The notes below the pieces were generated by a model. It saw only the letters and a program-made list of their open reading frames with translations, was not told the origin of the DNA and ran no database searches. This document shows, piece after piece, positions 1 to 10,484 of a stretch of DNA of 20,283 bases. Origin of the DNA: Nemertoderma westbladi (Eukaryota; Xenacoelomorpha; Nemertodermatida; Nemertodermatidae). Numbering within the stretch: the first letter of the stretch is position 1; each line of letters opens with the position of its first letter. The stretch is taken from contig JAUCBJ010003733.1 of the NCBI GenBank assembly GCA_032718475.1, positions 1-20,283 of the forward strand, in the 5' to 3' direction. The position numbers and the translations under genes are program-made.

Positions 1-250
1 GTTTCCCCTGATGCTCAGACAATAGAGTGGCTCCCATTATTTATATGACCCTGGTCAAACCCTTAAACCCTTAACCCTATCTGGCCCGGGCTCTTTTTAC
101 TACGTAATTGGCCCGGGGGGGGGGGGGGGGGCATTTAAAAAAAATTTTTATTCATATCTTGGCTGAGATTCGCAATTTTGAAACCATGAAGTGAACAGGT
201 TGAAATTATTCATAACTCAAAATTGCGGAGGAATAATTTCTGGTATGTTT
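1..250. other. Intergenic or intronic DNA with a G17 tract
   Basis: No gene is visible. The stretch holds CCCTTAA-like short repeats near 57-80, two GGCCCGGG motifs about 30 bp apart, and an uninterrupted G run at 115-131 followed by A/T runs. The CCCTTAA pieces are too few and too irregular to be called telomeric. Confidence 0.6.
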
Positions 251-740
251 TGGGTTTTCGAGATTAGTTTTGGGTTTTTCCGATACGCTACAACTTGTTA
301 AAAATATTTTATCGTAGTGCTTTTGGTGATAGCCTGGCGGGATGAAAAATACAAGTAACACAAAATTTCAAAGTGATAAATGTTGGGTTTGGTTGGATAA
401 TTCTGAAGGTATACGGGTTTTCGAGGTCACTGTTCACGATACAACTCGTTAAAAATCTTTCCTGGTAGGCAATCATCGTTTTATGTACTAGTCAGGTGGG
501 ACGAAAAATACAAGTAGCACAAAATTTCAAAGCAATAATTTTGGGTTTGGTTGTATAATTCTGAAGGTATACGATACGAGTTTTCAAGGTCGCTGATCAC
601 AATGGAATTTGTTCAAAATATTTTATGGTTTTACAACCATATCGTATGGTCGTTACGTGTATATTTCCTGGCACATAACCATAATTGTTATGGCAATAAT
701 GGAAATAGCTAAGCTTGGCTTAGCTAAAGCCTAGCTTTAA
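250..740. repeat. Degenerate tandem repeat, about 3 units of ~163 bp
   Basis: Landmark phrases recur in the same order. A GGGTTTTCGAG-like start appears near 252, 415 and 578. It is followed by a 'tacaacttgttaaaaat' type block, then 'gaaaaatacaagtarcac', 'aaaatttcaaag' and 'ttctgaaggtatacg'. Units differ by many substitutions and small indels, so the array is old. No coding frame survives. The unit family is not recognised. Confidence 0.75.
706..726. repeat. Perfect short hairpin
   Basis: TAGCTAAGC at 706-714 is the exact reverse complement of GCTTAGCTA at 718-726, with a 3-nt loop (TTG). It lies at the end of the ~163-bp repeat block. Its role is unknown; such hairpins are common in small non-autonomous elements. 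Confidence 0.7.
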
Positions 741-944
741 AACCGCTAAGGGGTAAACGGCTGTTCTATTCGGTGAATTGCTGCCTAAGATCCTCTAATT
801 ATGAAACAATTTTTGAATGTGGCGTTGAAAAGTTTAGAACTTTTTTAGCACTGAATTTATTCACCTTATCAAAGTGAATTTTGTTTTACTTTTCATGGAT
901 GGTAAGCTTGCTCATAACCTCCCGGGCATTCAAATTGAAACATA

Positions 945-1250
945 TTTTTGGCACATAACCAAAAATACCAGAATAATTCAGATACTATATATTTGAGTAT
1001 TGTATTGTTCACCATTCCAGAAAACCTATAATGTCATAAAATCAGGTTTATTTGGTGAAGATTTTTTATTATCAAAATTGTGCTACCGTACTTTTATTTT
1101 TCATGTACTTTGGTACTTATCCAAAAATGCCAGAATAATTTAAGGAATAATCAATTTCATTGTCATAATTGTGCTCAGCATCCTAAACAGGTGATAAAAT
1201 TAGTTGTTTGATGAAGAATTTTTGATTATCAAATTTGTGCTACTTACTAT
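945..1250. repeat. Diverged direct duplication, offset about 162 bp
   Basis: The phrase 'ccaaaaatRccagaataatt' at about 959 and 1121 begins two similar stretches. Each later contains a 'gataaaatyagg/ttgtttg' block, 'gatgaaga.tttttgattatcaaa' and 'ttgtgctac'. The offset is close to the ~163-bp period upstream, so both blocks may come from one old tandem family. No gene is visible. Confidence 0.65.
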
Positions 1251-1413
1251 TCGCTCTGGGTTAGGGGTTTGGCCCCTGACCCTCATTGTGTGATTCTCCT
1301 TCCCATTCTTATTGGGATGGCACGAGTTGGTTAATTACCCAATCTCGTGGCTCCCAATATTGCTTATCGGCTTACAACTTTATGGGGTGTTAGCGGGATT
1401 GAATAAGCTAACA

Positions 1414-1654
1414 GCCAACACCCTACTGGTAAACTACAAGTTAGTAAAATGTGAATAAAAATACCCAACAAAGTAAAATGCATTTACTTTATCAATAATA
1501 TAATTAAATCTACAGATTATATATTTTTAGACAAAAACTCAGACTGTAACTCTTGATGAAGCCAGAGCTCATGTCAACCACGAAGTTCAGCTATAAGGGG
1601 ACCAGGGATGGTGGGTCTTTGGCAGGGCCAAGTCGGCAATGTCGGCCAACTTGG
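1414..1654. repeat. Dispersed repeat, left copy (partner at 20042-20283)
   Basis: This ~240-bp stretch recurs in the same orientation at the right edge of the window. By eye it differs there by one substitution, a 4-bp insertion and a 1-bp deletion. The sharp left boundary is GCCAACACCC; the right boundary is unknown because the partner runs off the window. An acceptor-like tract ending in TTTTTAG lies at about 1529, followed by a partly open frame from about 1530 that is broken by a TAA in both copies. It may be a mobile-element fragment. It is not assigned to a family. Confidence 0.85.
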
Positions 1655-1964
1655 ATGGTAGTTCAATCGTGGAGCTAGCCCGGCTACGCATCACATGAGT
1701 TCCGCTGCAGCAGGGAAACTTCGTTTATGCCCTATTCGGAGGTGGTGCACCAGGTGGTATAACAACTGGCACAGAAGATTAAATAAATATATTAAGTTCT
1801 TACATGAAATAAATTTCAATATGAAATATCAATATAATATATTTTGATCAAATTATAGCACAACAAACAATGGCTAGTATCAGTGAACAAACCTACCGTA
1901 TAACTATACATACAATGTTATACACACGTTGGCAGGACGAGGACAATAAAACTCAGTATTGTGT
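1655..1964. other. Noncoding continuation of the dispersed repeat and AT-rich DNA
   Basis: Up to about 1790 the sequence is GC-richer and has a broken open frame ending in a Gly-rich stretch (codons near 1735-1778), interrupted by a TGA near 1695. It could be the rest of the dispersed repeat. From 1790 the DNA is AT-rich and featureless. Confidence 0.45.
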
Positions 1965-2150
1965 AGCCAGATCAACCCCCCCGCAGACCTGCCCCATCCC
2001 CAAAGCCTGACCCGCGCCAAGACCGTCGACCACCTCTGAGGCAGAGAGAATTCGATCGGAGGAGGGCGAATTGAATCCTCCGGCGAACTCCACCCTGCAC
2101 ACAGGCAAGGCCCCCTCTCGGCCATCCAAGCTTGTCTCGAGACGACATGA
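1965..2150. other. GC-rich, CpG-containing patch
   Basis: This patch of about 185 bp is clearly richer in G+C and CpG than its surroundings, which are roughly two-thirds A+T. Frames on both strands are open for 25-70 codons, but none resembles a known domain and no good splice sites bound them. It may be an old exon, a 5' UTR or a repeat fragment. No function is assigned. Confidence 0.5.
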
Positions 2151-2400
2151 AATAAATTTAATGAAATAAAAAGCCTAGATTATCAACATTCTTTTAAATC
2201 TGCAATGTTTCCAGTATATCCTGAGTCATTTAGGTTGTTCTAGAAAATTTAAGTGCATAATTACAAATAATTCCCCAAAAATATATAAAATTAGTTTCTC
2301 CATTCGAAAAATTAGATTACCAGCTGGTTTTGTTATTATTTTTTTTTAGAAACATTGTCCAGTATGTCACCGCTTCATTCCAAATATAATCACATTACGA

Positions 2401-2408
2401 TGACGTCA
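2401..2408. promoter_or_regulatory. CRE-like palindrome TGACGTCA
   Basis: This is an exact match to the CREB/ATF consensus octamer, about 125 bp upstream of the Ig exon. A second one lies at 17983-17990. With no recognisable core promoter nearby, it may be a chance match. Confidence 0.25.
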
Positions 2409-2532
2409 TACGAACTATTTCACAATTCTAATTTTTGTTATTTACGCTATAAACTGCTATTTTATGAACAATGATGATTGTATATTATAAAATATTGTAC
2501 TATACACTAACTGCTTGTTTATGTTGTTTCAG

Positions 2533-2664
2533 GCCCCCCGAACATAACTACACCTCCGGCCAACACGAATGGCACTATAAACGATAAACTGACCCTCAGT
2601 TGCGCAGCAACCGGCCAACCCCGCCCAGATATCACCTGGAGTAAAGGCGGAACTTTACTCAAAG
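2533..2664 (+). CDS. Exon encoding the N-terminal half of an immunoglobulin domain (partial gene)
   Basis: The exon is flanked by a good acceptor (TTGTTTCAG at 2524-2532) and a weaker donor (CAAAG|GTTATT at 2664/2665). In the frame starting at 2535 it encodes about 43 residues with no stop. They include PPNITTPPAN, then KLTLSCAATG and PDITWSKGG: the B-strand Cys and C-strand Trp of an I-set/Ig_3 domain. The second half, with the D-x-G-x-Y-x-C motif, is absent and must lie in a later exon. The exon is 132 nt and both introns are phase 1, the class typical of shuffled extracellular modules. The product is therefore probably a multi-Ig cell-surface or matrix protein, but the gene cannot be named. 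No partner exon was identified in the window. The downstream intron would contain the giant satellite. Gene orientation is inferred from splice sites and frame. Confidence 0.8.
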
Positions 2665-2840
2665 GTTATTTATTTTTACTTCTGTAACTAACCGATTTAT
2701 AGCTCAAAGCCACACTGTAAAGTGTGAAAAAAGTTCGCCACAACACTAGACCATATAAGTAAAGGCATTTATTTTTCCATCACTAAAAAATAATCAATTT
2801 ATCATTAGATTTAATGCAAGAATAACTATTTTATATCATT
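2665..2840. repeat. Degenerate edge of the satellite array
   Basis: After the exon there is unique AT-rich DNA. From about 2779, imperfect relatives of the satellite monomer appear, such as 'tcactaaaaaataatcaat' and 'tcattagatttaatgcaa', before the regular array begins. This is the usual picture of a decayed array edge, or of the ancestral seed from which the array expanded. Confidence 0.6.
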
Positions 2841-5800
2841 TTCACTAAAATTAATCAGTTATCACTAAAATTAATAACTTATCACTAAAATTAATAACTT
2901 ATCACTAAAATTAATAACTTATCACTAAAATTAATTACTTATCACTAAAATTAATAACTTATCACTAAAATTAATTACTTATCACTAAAATTAATCACTT
3001 ATCACTAAAATTAATCACTTATCACTAAAATTAATTACTTATCACTAAAATTAATTACTTATCACTAAAATTAATCACTTATCACTAAAATTAATCACTT
3101 ATCACTAAAATTAATCACTTATCACTAAAATTAATCACTTTCACTAAAAGTAATCACTTATCACTAAAATTAATCACTTATCACTAAAATTAATAACTTA
3201 TCACTAAAATTAATCACTTATCACTAAAAGTAATCACTTATCACTAAAATTAATAACTTATCACTAAAATTAACTACTTATCACTAAAATTAATCACTTA
3301 TCACTAAAATTAATCACTTATCACTAAAATTAATTACTTATCACTAAAATTAATTACTTATCACTAAAATTAATCACTTATCACTAAAATTAATCACTTA
3401 TCACTAAAATTAATAACTTATCACTAAAATTAATCACTTATCACTAAAATTAATCACTTATCACTAAAATTAATTACTTATCACTAAAATTAATCACTTA
3501 TCACTAAAATTAATCACTTATCACTAAAATTAATAACTTATCACTAAAATTAATAACTTATCACTAAAAGTAATCACTTATCACTAAAATTAATAACTTA
3601 TCACTAAAATTAATCACTTATCACTAAAATTAATCACTTATCACTAAAATTAATCAGTTATCACTAAAATTAATAACTTATCACTAAAATTAATAACTTA
3701 TCACTAAAATTAATTACTTATCACTAAAATTAATAACTTATCACTAAAATTAATTACTTATCACTAAAATTAATCACTTATCACTAAAATTAATCACTTA
3801 TCACTAAAATTAATTACTTATAACTAAAATTAATTACTTATCACTAAAATTAATCACTTATCACTAAAATTAATCACTTATCACTAAAATTAATAACTTA
3901 TCACTAAAATTAATCACTTATCACTAAAATTAATCACTTATCACTAAAATTAATCACTTATCACTAAAATTAATAACTTATCACTAAAAGTAATCACTTA
4001 TCACTAAAATTAATAACTTATCACTAAAATTAATCACTTATCACTAAAATTAATCACTTTCACTAAAAGTAATCACTTATCACTAAAATTAATCACTTAT
4101 CACTAAAATTAATAACTTATCACTAAAATTAATCACTTATCACTAAAAGTAATCACTTATCACTAAAATTAATAACTTATCACTAAAATTAATTACTTAT
4201 CACTAAAATTAATCACTTATCACTAAAATTAATCACTTATCACTAAAATTAATTACTTATCAATAAAATTAATTACTTATCACTAAAATTAATCACTTAT
4301 CACTAAAATTAATCACTTATCACTAAAATTAATAACTTATCACTAAAATTAATCACTTATCACTAAAATTAATCACTTATCACTAAAATTAATTACTTAT
4401 CACTAAAATTAATCACTTATCACTAAAATTAATCACTTATCACTAAAATTAATAACTTATCACTAAAATTAATAACTTATCACTAAAAGTAATCACTTAT
4501 CACTAAAATTAATAACTTATCACTAAAATTAATCACTTATCACTAAAATTAATCACTTTCACTAAAAGTAATCACTTATAACTAAAATTAATCACTTATC
4601 ACTAAAATTAATAACTTATCACTAAAATTAATCACTTATCACTAAAAGTAATCACTTATCACTAAAATTAATAACTTATCACTAAAATTAATCTGTTATC
4701 ACTAAATTTAATCTGTTATCACTAAAATTAATCACTTATCACTAAAATTAATCACTTATCACTAAAATTAATAACTTATCACTAAAAGTAATCACTTATC
4801 ACTAAAATTAATAACTTATCACTAAAATTAATAACATAACTTATCACTAAAATTAATCACTTATCACTAAAATTAATCACTTATCACTAAAATTAATCAC
4901 TTATCACTAAAATTAATCACTTATCACTAAAATTAATCACTTATCACTAAAATTAATCACTTATCACTAAAATTAATCACTTATCACTAAATTTAATCTG
5001 TTATCACTAAAATTAATCACTTATCACTAAAATTAATCACTTATCACTAAAATTAATCACTTATCACTAAAATTAATCACTTATCACTAAAATTAATCAC
5101 TTATCACTAAAATTAATCACTTATCACTAAAATTAATCACTTATCACTAAAATTAATCACTTATCACTAAAATTAATCACTTATCACTAAAATTAATCAC
5201 TTATCACTAAAATTAATCACTTATCACTAAAATTAATCACTTATCACTAAAATTAATTACTTATCACTAAAATTAATCACTTATCACTAAAATTAATCAC
5301 TTATCACTAAAATTAATAACTTATCACTAAAATTAATAACTTATCACTAAAAGTAATCACTTATCACTAAAATTAATAACTTATCACTAAAATTAATCAC
5401 TTATCACTAAAATTAATCACTTTCACTAAAATTAATCACTTATCACTAAAATTAATAACGTATCACTAAAATTAATAACTTATCACTAAAATTAATCACT
5501 TATCACTAAAAGTAATCACTTATCACTAAAATTAATAACTTATCACTAAAATTAATCTGTTATCACTAAATTAAATCTGTTATCACAAAAATTAATCACT
5601 TATCACTAAAATTAATCACTTATCACTAAAATTAATAACTTATCACTAAAAGTAATCACTTATCACTAAAATTAATAACTTATCACTAAAATTAATAACA
5701 TAACTTATCACTAAAATTAATCACTTATCACTAAAATTAATCACTTATCACTAAAATTAATCACTTATCACTAAAATTAATTACTTATCACTAAAATTAA

Positions 5801-6155
5801 TCACTTATCACTAAAAGTAATCACTTATCACTAAAATTAATAATTTATCACTAAAATTAATTACTTATCACTAAAATTAATCACTTATCACTAAAATTAA
5901 TCACTTATCACTAAAATTAATTACTTATCACTAAAATTAATTACTTATCACTAAAATTAATCACTTATCACTAAAATTAATCAATTATCACTAAAATTAA
6001 TAACTTATCACTAAAATTAATCACTTATCACTAAAATTAATCACTTATCACTAAAATTAATAACTTATCACTAAAATTAATCACTTATCACTAAAATTAA
6101 TCACTTATCACTAAAATTAATTACTTATCACTAAAATTAATCACTTATCACTAAA

Positions 6156-6303
6156 TTTTAGTGAATGTATTGTTGCTAGGTAACAGTTTGAGTCAGCTGG
6201 TGGTGGGTTATATTTGTACTTATTTTGGTGCGTTTTTATATTCGAATTATTGTTTGTTAATATTATAATATATGGAGGCTTTTGAGTAAAAAAAAAAAAA
6301 AAA
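6156..6303 (+). mobile_element. Poly-A-tailed insert in the satellite, copy 1
   Basis: About 148 bp of non-satellite DNA interrupts the array. It contains 'tgttgctaggtaacag', CAGCTG and 'atatggaggcttttgag', and ends in a run of 16 A (6288-6303), after which satellite monomers resume. The A-tail suggests a retroposed RNA 3' end such as a SINE or a truncated LINE. Target-site duplications cannot be judged inside satellite. The left junction reads CACTAAA-T-TTTAGTG, so the insert begins with a few bases of satellite in inverted orientation. It has no ORF of note. The source family is unknown. Confidence 0.75.
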
Positions 6304-7579
6304 CTTATCACTAAAATTAATCACTTATCACTAAAATTAATAACTTATCACTAAAATTAATAACTTATCACTAAAAGTAATCACTTATCACTAAAATTAA
6401 TAACTTATCACTAAAATTAATCACTTATCACTAAAATTAATAACTTATCACTAAAATTAATCACTTATCACTAAAATTAATCACTTTCACTAAAAGTAAT
6501 CACTTATCACTAAAATTAATCACTTATCACTAAAATTAATAACTTATCACTAAAATTAATCACTTATCACTAAAAGTAATCACTTATCACTAAAATTAAT
6601 AACTTATCACTAAAATTAATCTGTTATCACTAAATTTAATCTGTTATCACTAAAATTAATCACTTATCACTAAAATTAATCACTTATCACTAAAATTAAT
6701 AACTTATCACTAAAAGTAATCACTTATCACTAAAATTAATAACTTATCACTAAAATTAATCACTTATCACTAAAATTAATAACTTATCACTAAAAGTAAT
6801 CACTTATCACTAAAATTAATAACTTATCACTAAAATTAATAACATAACTTATCACTAAAATTAATCACTTATCACTAAAATTAATCACTTATCACTAAAA
6901 TTAATCACTTATCACTAAAATTAATCACTTATCACTAAAATTAATCACTTATCACTAAATTTAATCTGTTATCACTAAAATTAATCACTTATCACTAAAA
7001 TTAATCACTTATCACTAAAATTAATCACTTATCACTAAAATTAATCACTTATCACTAAAATTAATCACTTATCACTAAAATTAATCACTTATCACTAAAA
7101 TTAATCACTTATCACTAAAATTAATTACTTATCACTAAAATTAATCACTTATCACTAAAATTAATCACTTATCACTAAAATTAATCACTTATCACTAAAA
7201 TTAATTACTTATCACTAAAATTAATCACTTATCACTAAAAGTAATCACTTATCACTAAAATTAATAATTTATCACTAAAATTAATTACTTATCACTAAAA
7301 TTAATCACTTATCACTAAAATTAATCACTTATCACTAAAATTAATTACTTATCACTAAAATTAATTACTTATCACTAAAATTAATCACTTATCACTAAAA
7401 TTAATCAATTATCACTAAAATTAATAACTTATCACTAAAATTAATCACTTATCACTAAAATTAATCACTTATCACTAAAATTAATAACTTATCACTAAAA
7501 TTAATCACTTATCACTAAAATTAATCACTTATCACTAAAATTAATTACTTATCACTAAAATTAATCACTTATCACTAAA

Positions 7580-7727
7580 TTTTAGTGAATGTATTGTTGC
7601 TAGGTAACAGTTTGAGTCAGCTGGTGGTGGGTTATATTTGTACTTATTTTGGTGCGTTTTTATATTCGAATTATTGTTTGTTAATATTATAATATATGGA
7701 GGCTTTTGAGTAAAAAAAAAAAAAAAA
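7580..7727 (+). mobile_element. Poly-A-tailed insert in the satellite, copy 2
   Basis: This is identical by eye to the insert at 6156-6303, including the 16-A tail (7712-7727) and the inverted left junction. It is displaced by exactly 1424 bp and flanked by the same monomer variants. It therefore arose by duplication of a satellite block that already held the insert, not by a second insertion. Confidence 0.85.
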
Positions 7728-9520
7728 CTTATCACTAAAATTAATCACTTATCACTAAAATTAATAACTTATCACTAAAATTAATAACTTATCACTAAAA
7801 GTAATCACTTATCACTAAAATTAATAACTTATCACTAAAATTAATCACTTATCACTAAAATTAATAACTTATCACTAAAATTAATCACTTATCACTAAAA
7901 TTAATCACTTTCACTAAAAGTAATCACTTATCACTAAAATTAATCACTTATCACTAAAATTAATAACTTATCACTAAAATTAATCACTTATCACTAAAAG
8001 TAATCACTTATCACTAAAATTAATAACTTATCACTAAAATTAATCTGTTATCACTAAATTTAATCTGTTATCACTAAAATTAATCACTTATCACTAAAAT
8101 TAATCACTTATCACTAAAATTAATAACTTATCACTAAAAGTAATCACTTATCACTAAAATTAATAACTTATCACTAAAATTAATCACTTATCACTAAAAT
8201 TAATAACTTATCACTAAAAGTAATCACTTATCACTAAAATTAATAACTTATCACTAAAATTAATAACATAACTTATCACTAAAATTAATCACTTATCACT
8301 AAAATTAATCACTTATCACTAAAATTAATCACTTATCACTAAAATTAATCACTTATCACTAAAATTAATCACTTATCACTAAATTTAATCTGTTATCACT
8401 AAAATTAATCACTTATCACTAAAATTAATCACTTATCACTAAAATTAATCACTTATCACTAAAATTAATCACTTATCACTAAAATTAATCACTTATCACT
8501 AAAATTAATCACTTATCACTAAAATTAATCACTTATCACTAAAATTAATTACTTATCACTAAAATTAATCACTTATCACTAAAATTAATCACTTATCACT
8601 AAAATTAATCACTTATCACTAAAATTAATCACTTATCACTAAAATTAATCACTTATCACTAAAATTAATTACTTATCACTAAAATTAATCACTTATCACT
8701 AAAATTAATCACTTATCACTAAAATTAATAACTTATCACTAAAATTAATAACTTATCACTAAAAGTAATCACTTATCACTAAAATTAATAACTTATCACT
8801 AAAATTAATCACTTATCACTAAAATTAATCACTTTCACTAAAATTAATCACTTATCACTAAAATTAATAACTTATCACTAAAATTAATAACTTATCACTA
8901 AAATTAATCACTTATCACTAAAAGTAATCACTTATCACTAAAATTAATAACTTATCACTAAAATTAATCTGTTATCACTAAATTTAATCTGTTATCACTA
9001 AAATTAATCACTTATCACTAAAATTAATCACTTATCACTAAAATTAATAACTTATCACTAAAAGTAATCACTTATCACTAAAATTAATAACTTATCACTA
9101 AAATTAATAACATAACTTATCACTAAAATTAATCACTTATCACTAAAATTAATCACTTATCACTAAAATTAATCACTTATCACTAAAATTAATTACTTAT
9201 CACTAAAATTAATTACTTATCACTAAAATTAATCACTTATCACTAAAATTAATCACTTATCACTAAAATTAATCACTTATCACTAAAATTAATCACTTAT
9301 CACTAAATTTAATCTGTTATCACTAAAATTAATCACTTATCACTAAAATTAAGACATCAAATTCTATGTTCTGTATGTACGACATCTAATTATTTTAAAG
9401 TGGTAGCTAGTGTTTTTTTTTATTATAGCCAGTGTTTTTGATAGGTTTTTCAGGATTTATAGGTGTGTTTTTTAACATAATTATTATTGTGCATTGGTTT
9501 ACATGCTAGTATTTTTAAAA

Positions 9521-9612
9521 ATATAATTGTTTCTCTATTATGGAGAAATTAATGGCTAGAGTACCGCCCGTCCCCCATTTTAATTTTTTACCAAAATGTA
9601 CAAGTTTGCTAG
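9521..9612 (+). repeat. 92-bp internal direct repeat, left (copy 1)
   Basis: The 92 bp from ATATAATTG to TTTGCTAG are identical to 10234-10325, which lies 713 bp downstream. The following CTGTTAC is also shared after a 4-bp insertion in the right repeat. Together they flank about 620 bp in an LTR-like or TRIM-like arrangement, although no TG...CA ends, primer-binding site or clear polypurine tract are seen. Confidence 0.9.
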
Positions 9613-9895
9613 CTGTTACCTTTTAGCGTTTGTGTAAATTGTAATAGATTGTGATTGTGTAAATTGTGATAGAAACATAATAGATTTTTTTTATTATGAT
9701 CTAGAACACGTTATATTTTGTTCTAGCACATTTTCAAGAAATGGAAAATTTTATAGTAGGTTGCTTTTATTATCTCCATGAATGGATTTTTTCCCTATTT
9801 TTTCATTTGACGACACCAGCGGTATTTTATCATTTTTGTTACATTATGTCAAAATGTTTTTTGCTTGAACAGCGTTCTGGTGAATTACTCATAAT

Positions 9896-9918
9896 GCTGC
9901 AAAGTACTACTTTGCAGC
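9896..9918. repeat. Hairpin GCTGCAAAGT-ACT-ACTTTGCAGC
   Basis: A perfect 10-bp stem with a 3-nt loop. The same AACGCTGCAAAGT word occurs again in direct orientation at about 9938. In the second unit the corresponding stem is 13 bp (14621-14649), because copy 1 has lost CpGs to CA/TG. It may mark the ends of small elements joined together. Confidence 0.75.
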
Positions 9919-10233
9919 GTTGCGGCCTATAGGACGGAACGCTGCAAAGTAATCAAAGACATGGAAGCAACTTAAATTACCGAATTCCAGAATGTATTAT
10001 TTCCATTTATGTTAATGAGTGCTGCTTCATTATCCAGTTTGCAGTGACGGGACTAGCTACTGTATGTAAATAATTATTTAACGTGTACTGTATTCCATTA
10101 TGGCGAAACGTCCAATAGAAGACAGTGTAATGACCAAAGCAAGATATGACGACGACAGTGTTCAGTAAAACTGAACGGACACAGACGGTGAATCAGTTTG
10201 CTTCAGTCGACTATAGTCAAGATGGAATATATA

Positions 10234-10325
10234 ATATAATTGTTTCTCTATTATGGAGAAATTAATGGCTAGAGTACCGCCCGTCCCCCATTTTAATTTT
10301 TTACCAAAATGTACAAGTTTGCTAG
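10234..10325 (+). repeat. 92-bp internal direct repeat, right (copy 1)
   Basis: Exact duplicate of 9521-9612. It is followed by GTAG and then the shared CTGTTAC. It lies about 160 bp upstream of the reverse-transcriptase ORF. Confidence 0.9.
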
Positions 10326-10484
10326 GTAGCTGTTACATTTTACAGTACTTACTCCAATGAGGAATGAAAGTATCAATGCTAATATATTTATTTATAACGA
10401 AACTGTCTCTTTATAGAGGTACCTGCTGACCGGTACTGTAGGTTAATAGGTTATTAATAGGTTTAGGTTATTAATAGGTTATTA

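Larger units (their letters stand above)
2841..9350. repeat. 20-bp satellite/minisatellite array with higher-order repeats
   Basis: Roughly 300 head-to-tail copies of the 20-mer TTATCACTAAAATTAATCAC. Variants at the same few positions give AATAAC, AATTAC, AAAGTAATCAC and AATCTG units. There are also 18-mers lacking two bases (ACTTTCACT, near 3140, 4057, 4557, 5421, 6485, 7908 and 8832) and longer units carrying AACATAAC (4833, 5697, 6841, 8265 and 9109). The variants recur in blocks. Offsets between AACATAAC units are 864, 1144, 1424 and 844 bp, which are all 20n+4, so the array grew by segmental duplications of many monomers. A 20-bp monomer cannot stay open in frame, and stops occur in all frames. 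Every standard monomer contains CTTATCA, the complement of the GATA-factor motif TGATAAG, and an AAAATT A-tract. It lies between the Ig exon and retroelement copy 1. No function is shown. Confidence 0.97.

Noticed and set aside
57-85. Telomeric repeat
   Set aside because: Only two or three irregular CCCTTAA/CCCTAT pieces; not a telomere tract.
1640-1720. tRNA-derived SINE with a B-box-like AGTTCAATC
   Set aside because: No matching A box, no cloverleaf, and poor agreement with the B-box consensus.
1904-2125. - strand 73-codon ORF
   Set aside because: Open because of GC-rich composition. The other strand is also partly open, and no domain or splice context supports it.
2841-9350. CRISPR array
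   Set aside because: Units are 20 bp head to tail with no spacers, in clearly eukaryotic DNA. It is a satellite.
9741-9932. 63-codon + strand ORF, repeated at 14469-14660, as a gene
   Set aside because: Its preservation is explained by the ~99.4% identity of the two 2.1-kb units. Its Phe/Tyr/Ile-rich composition fits AT-rich noncoding DNA, and the frame runs into the hairpin.
10100-10168. 22-codon ORF starting MAKRPIEDS
   Set aside because: Too short, no domain, and present in both units only because they are duplicates.
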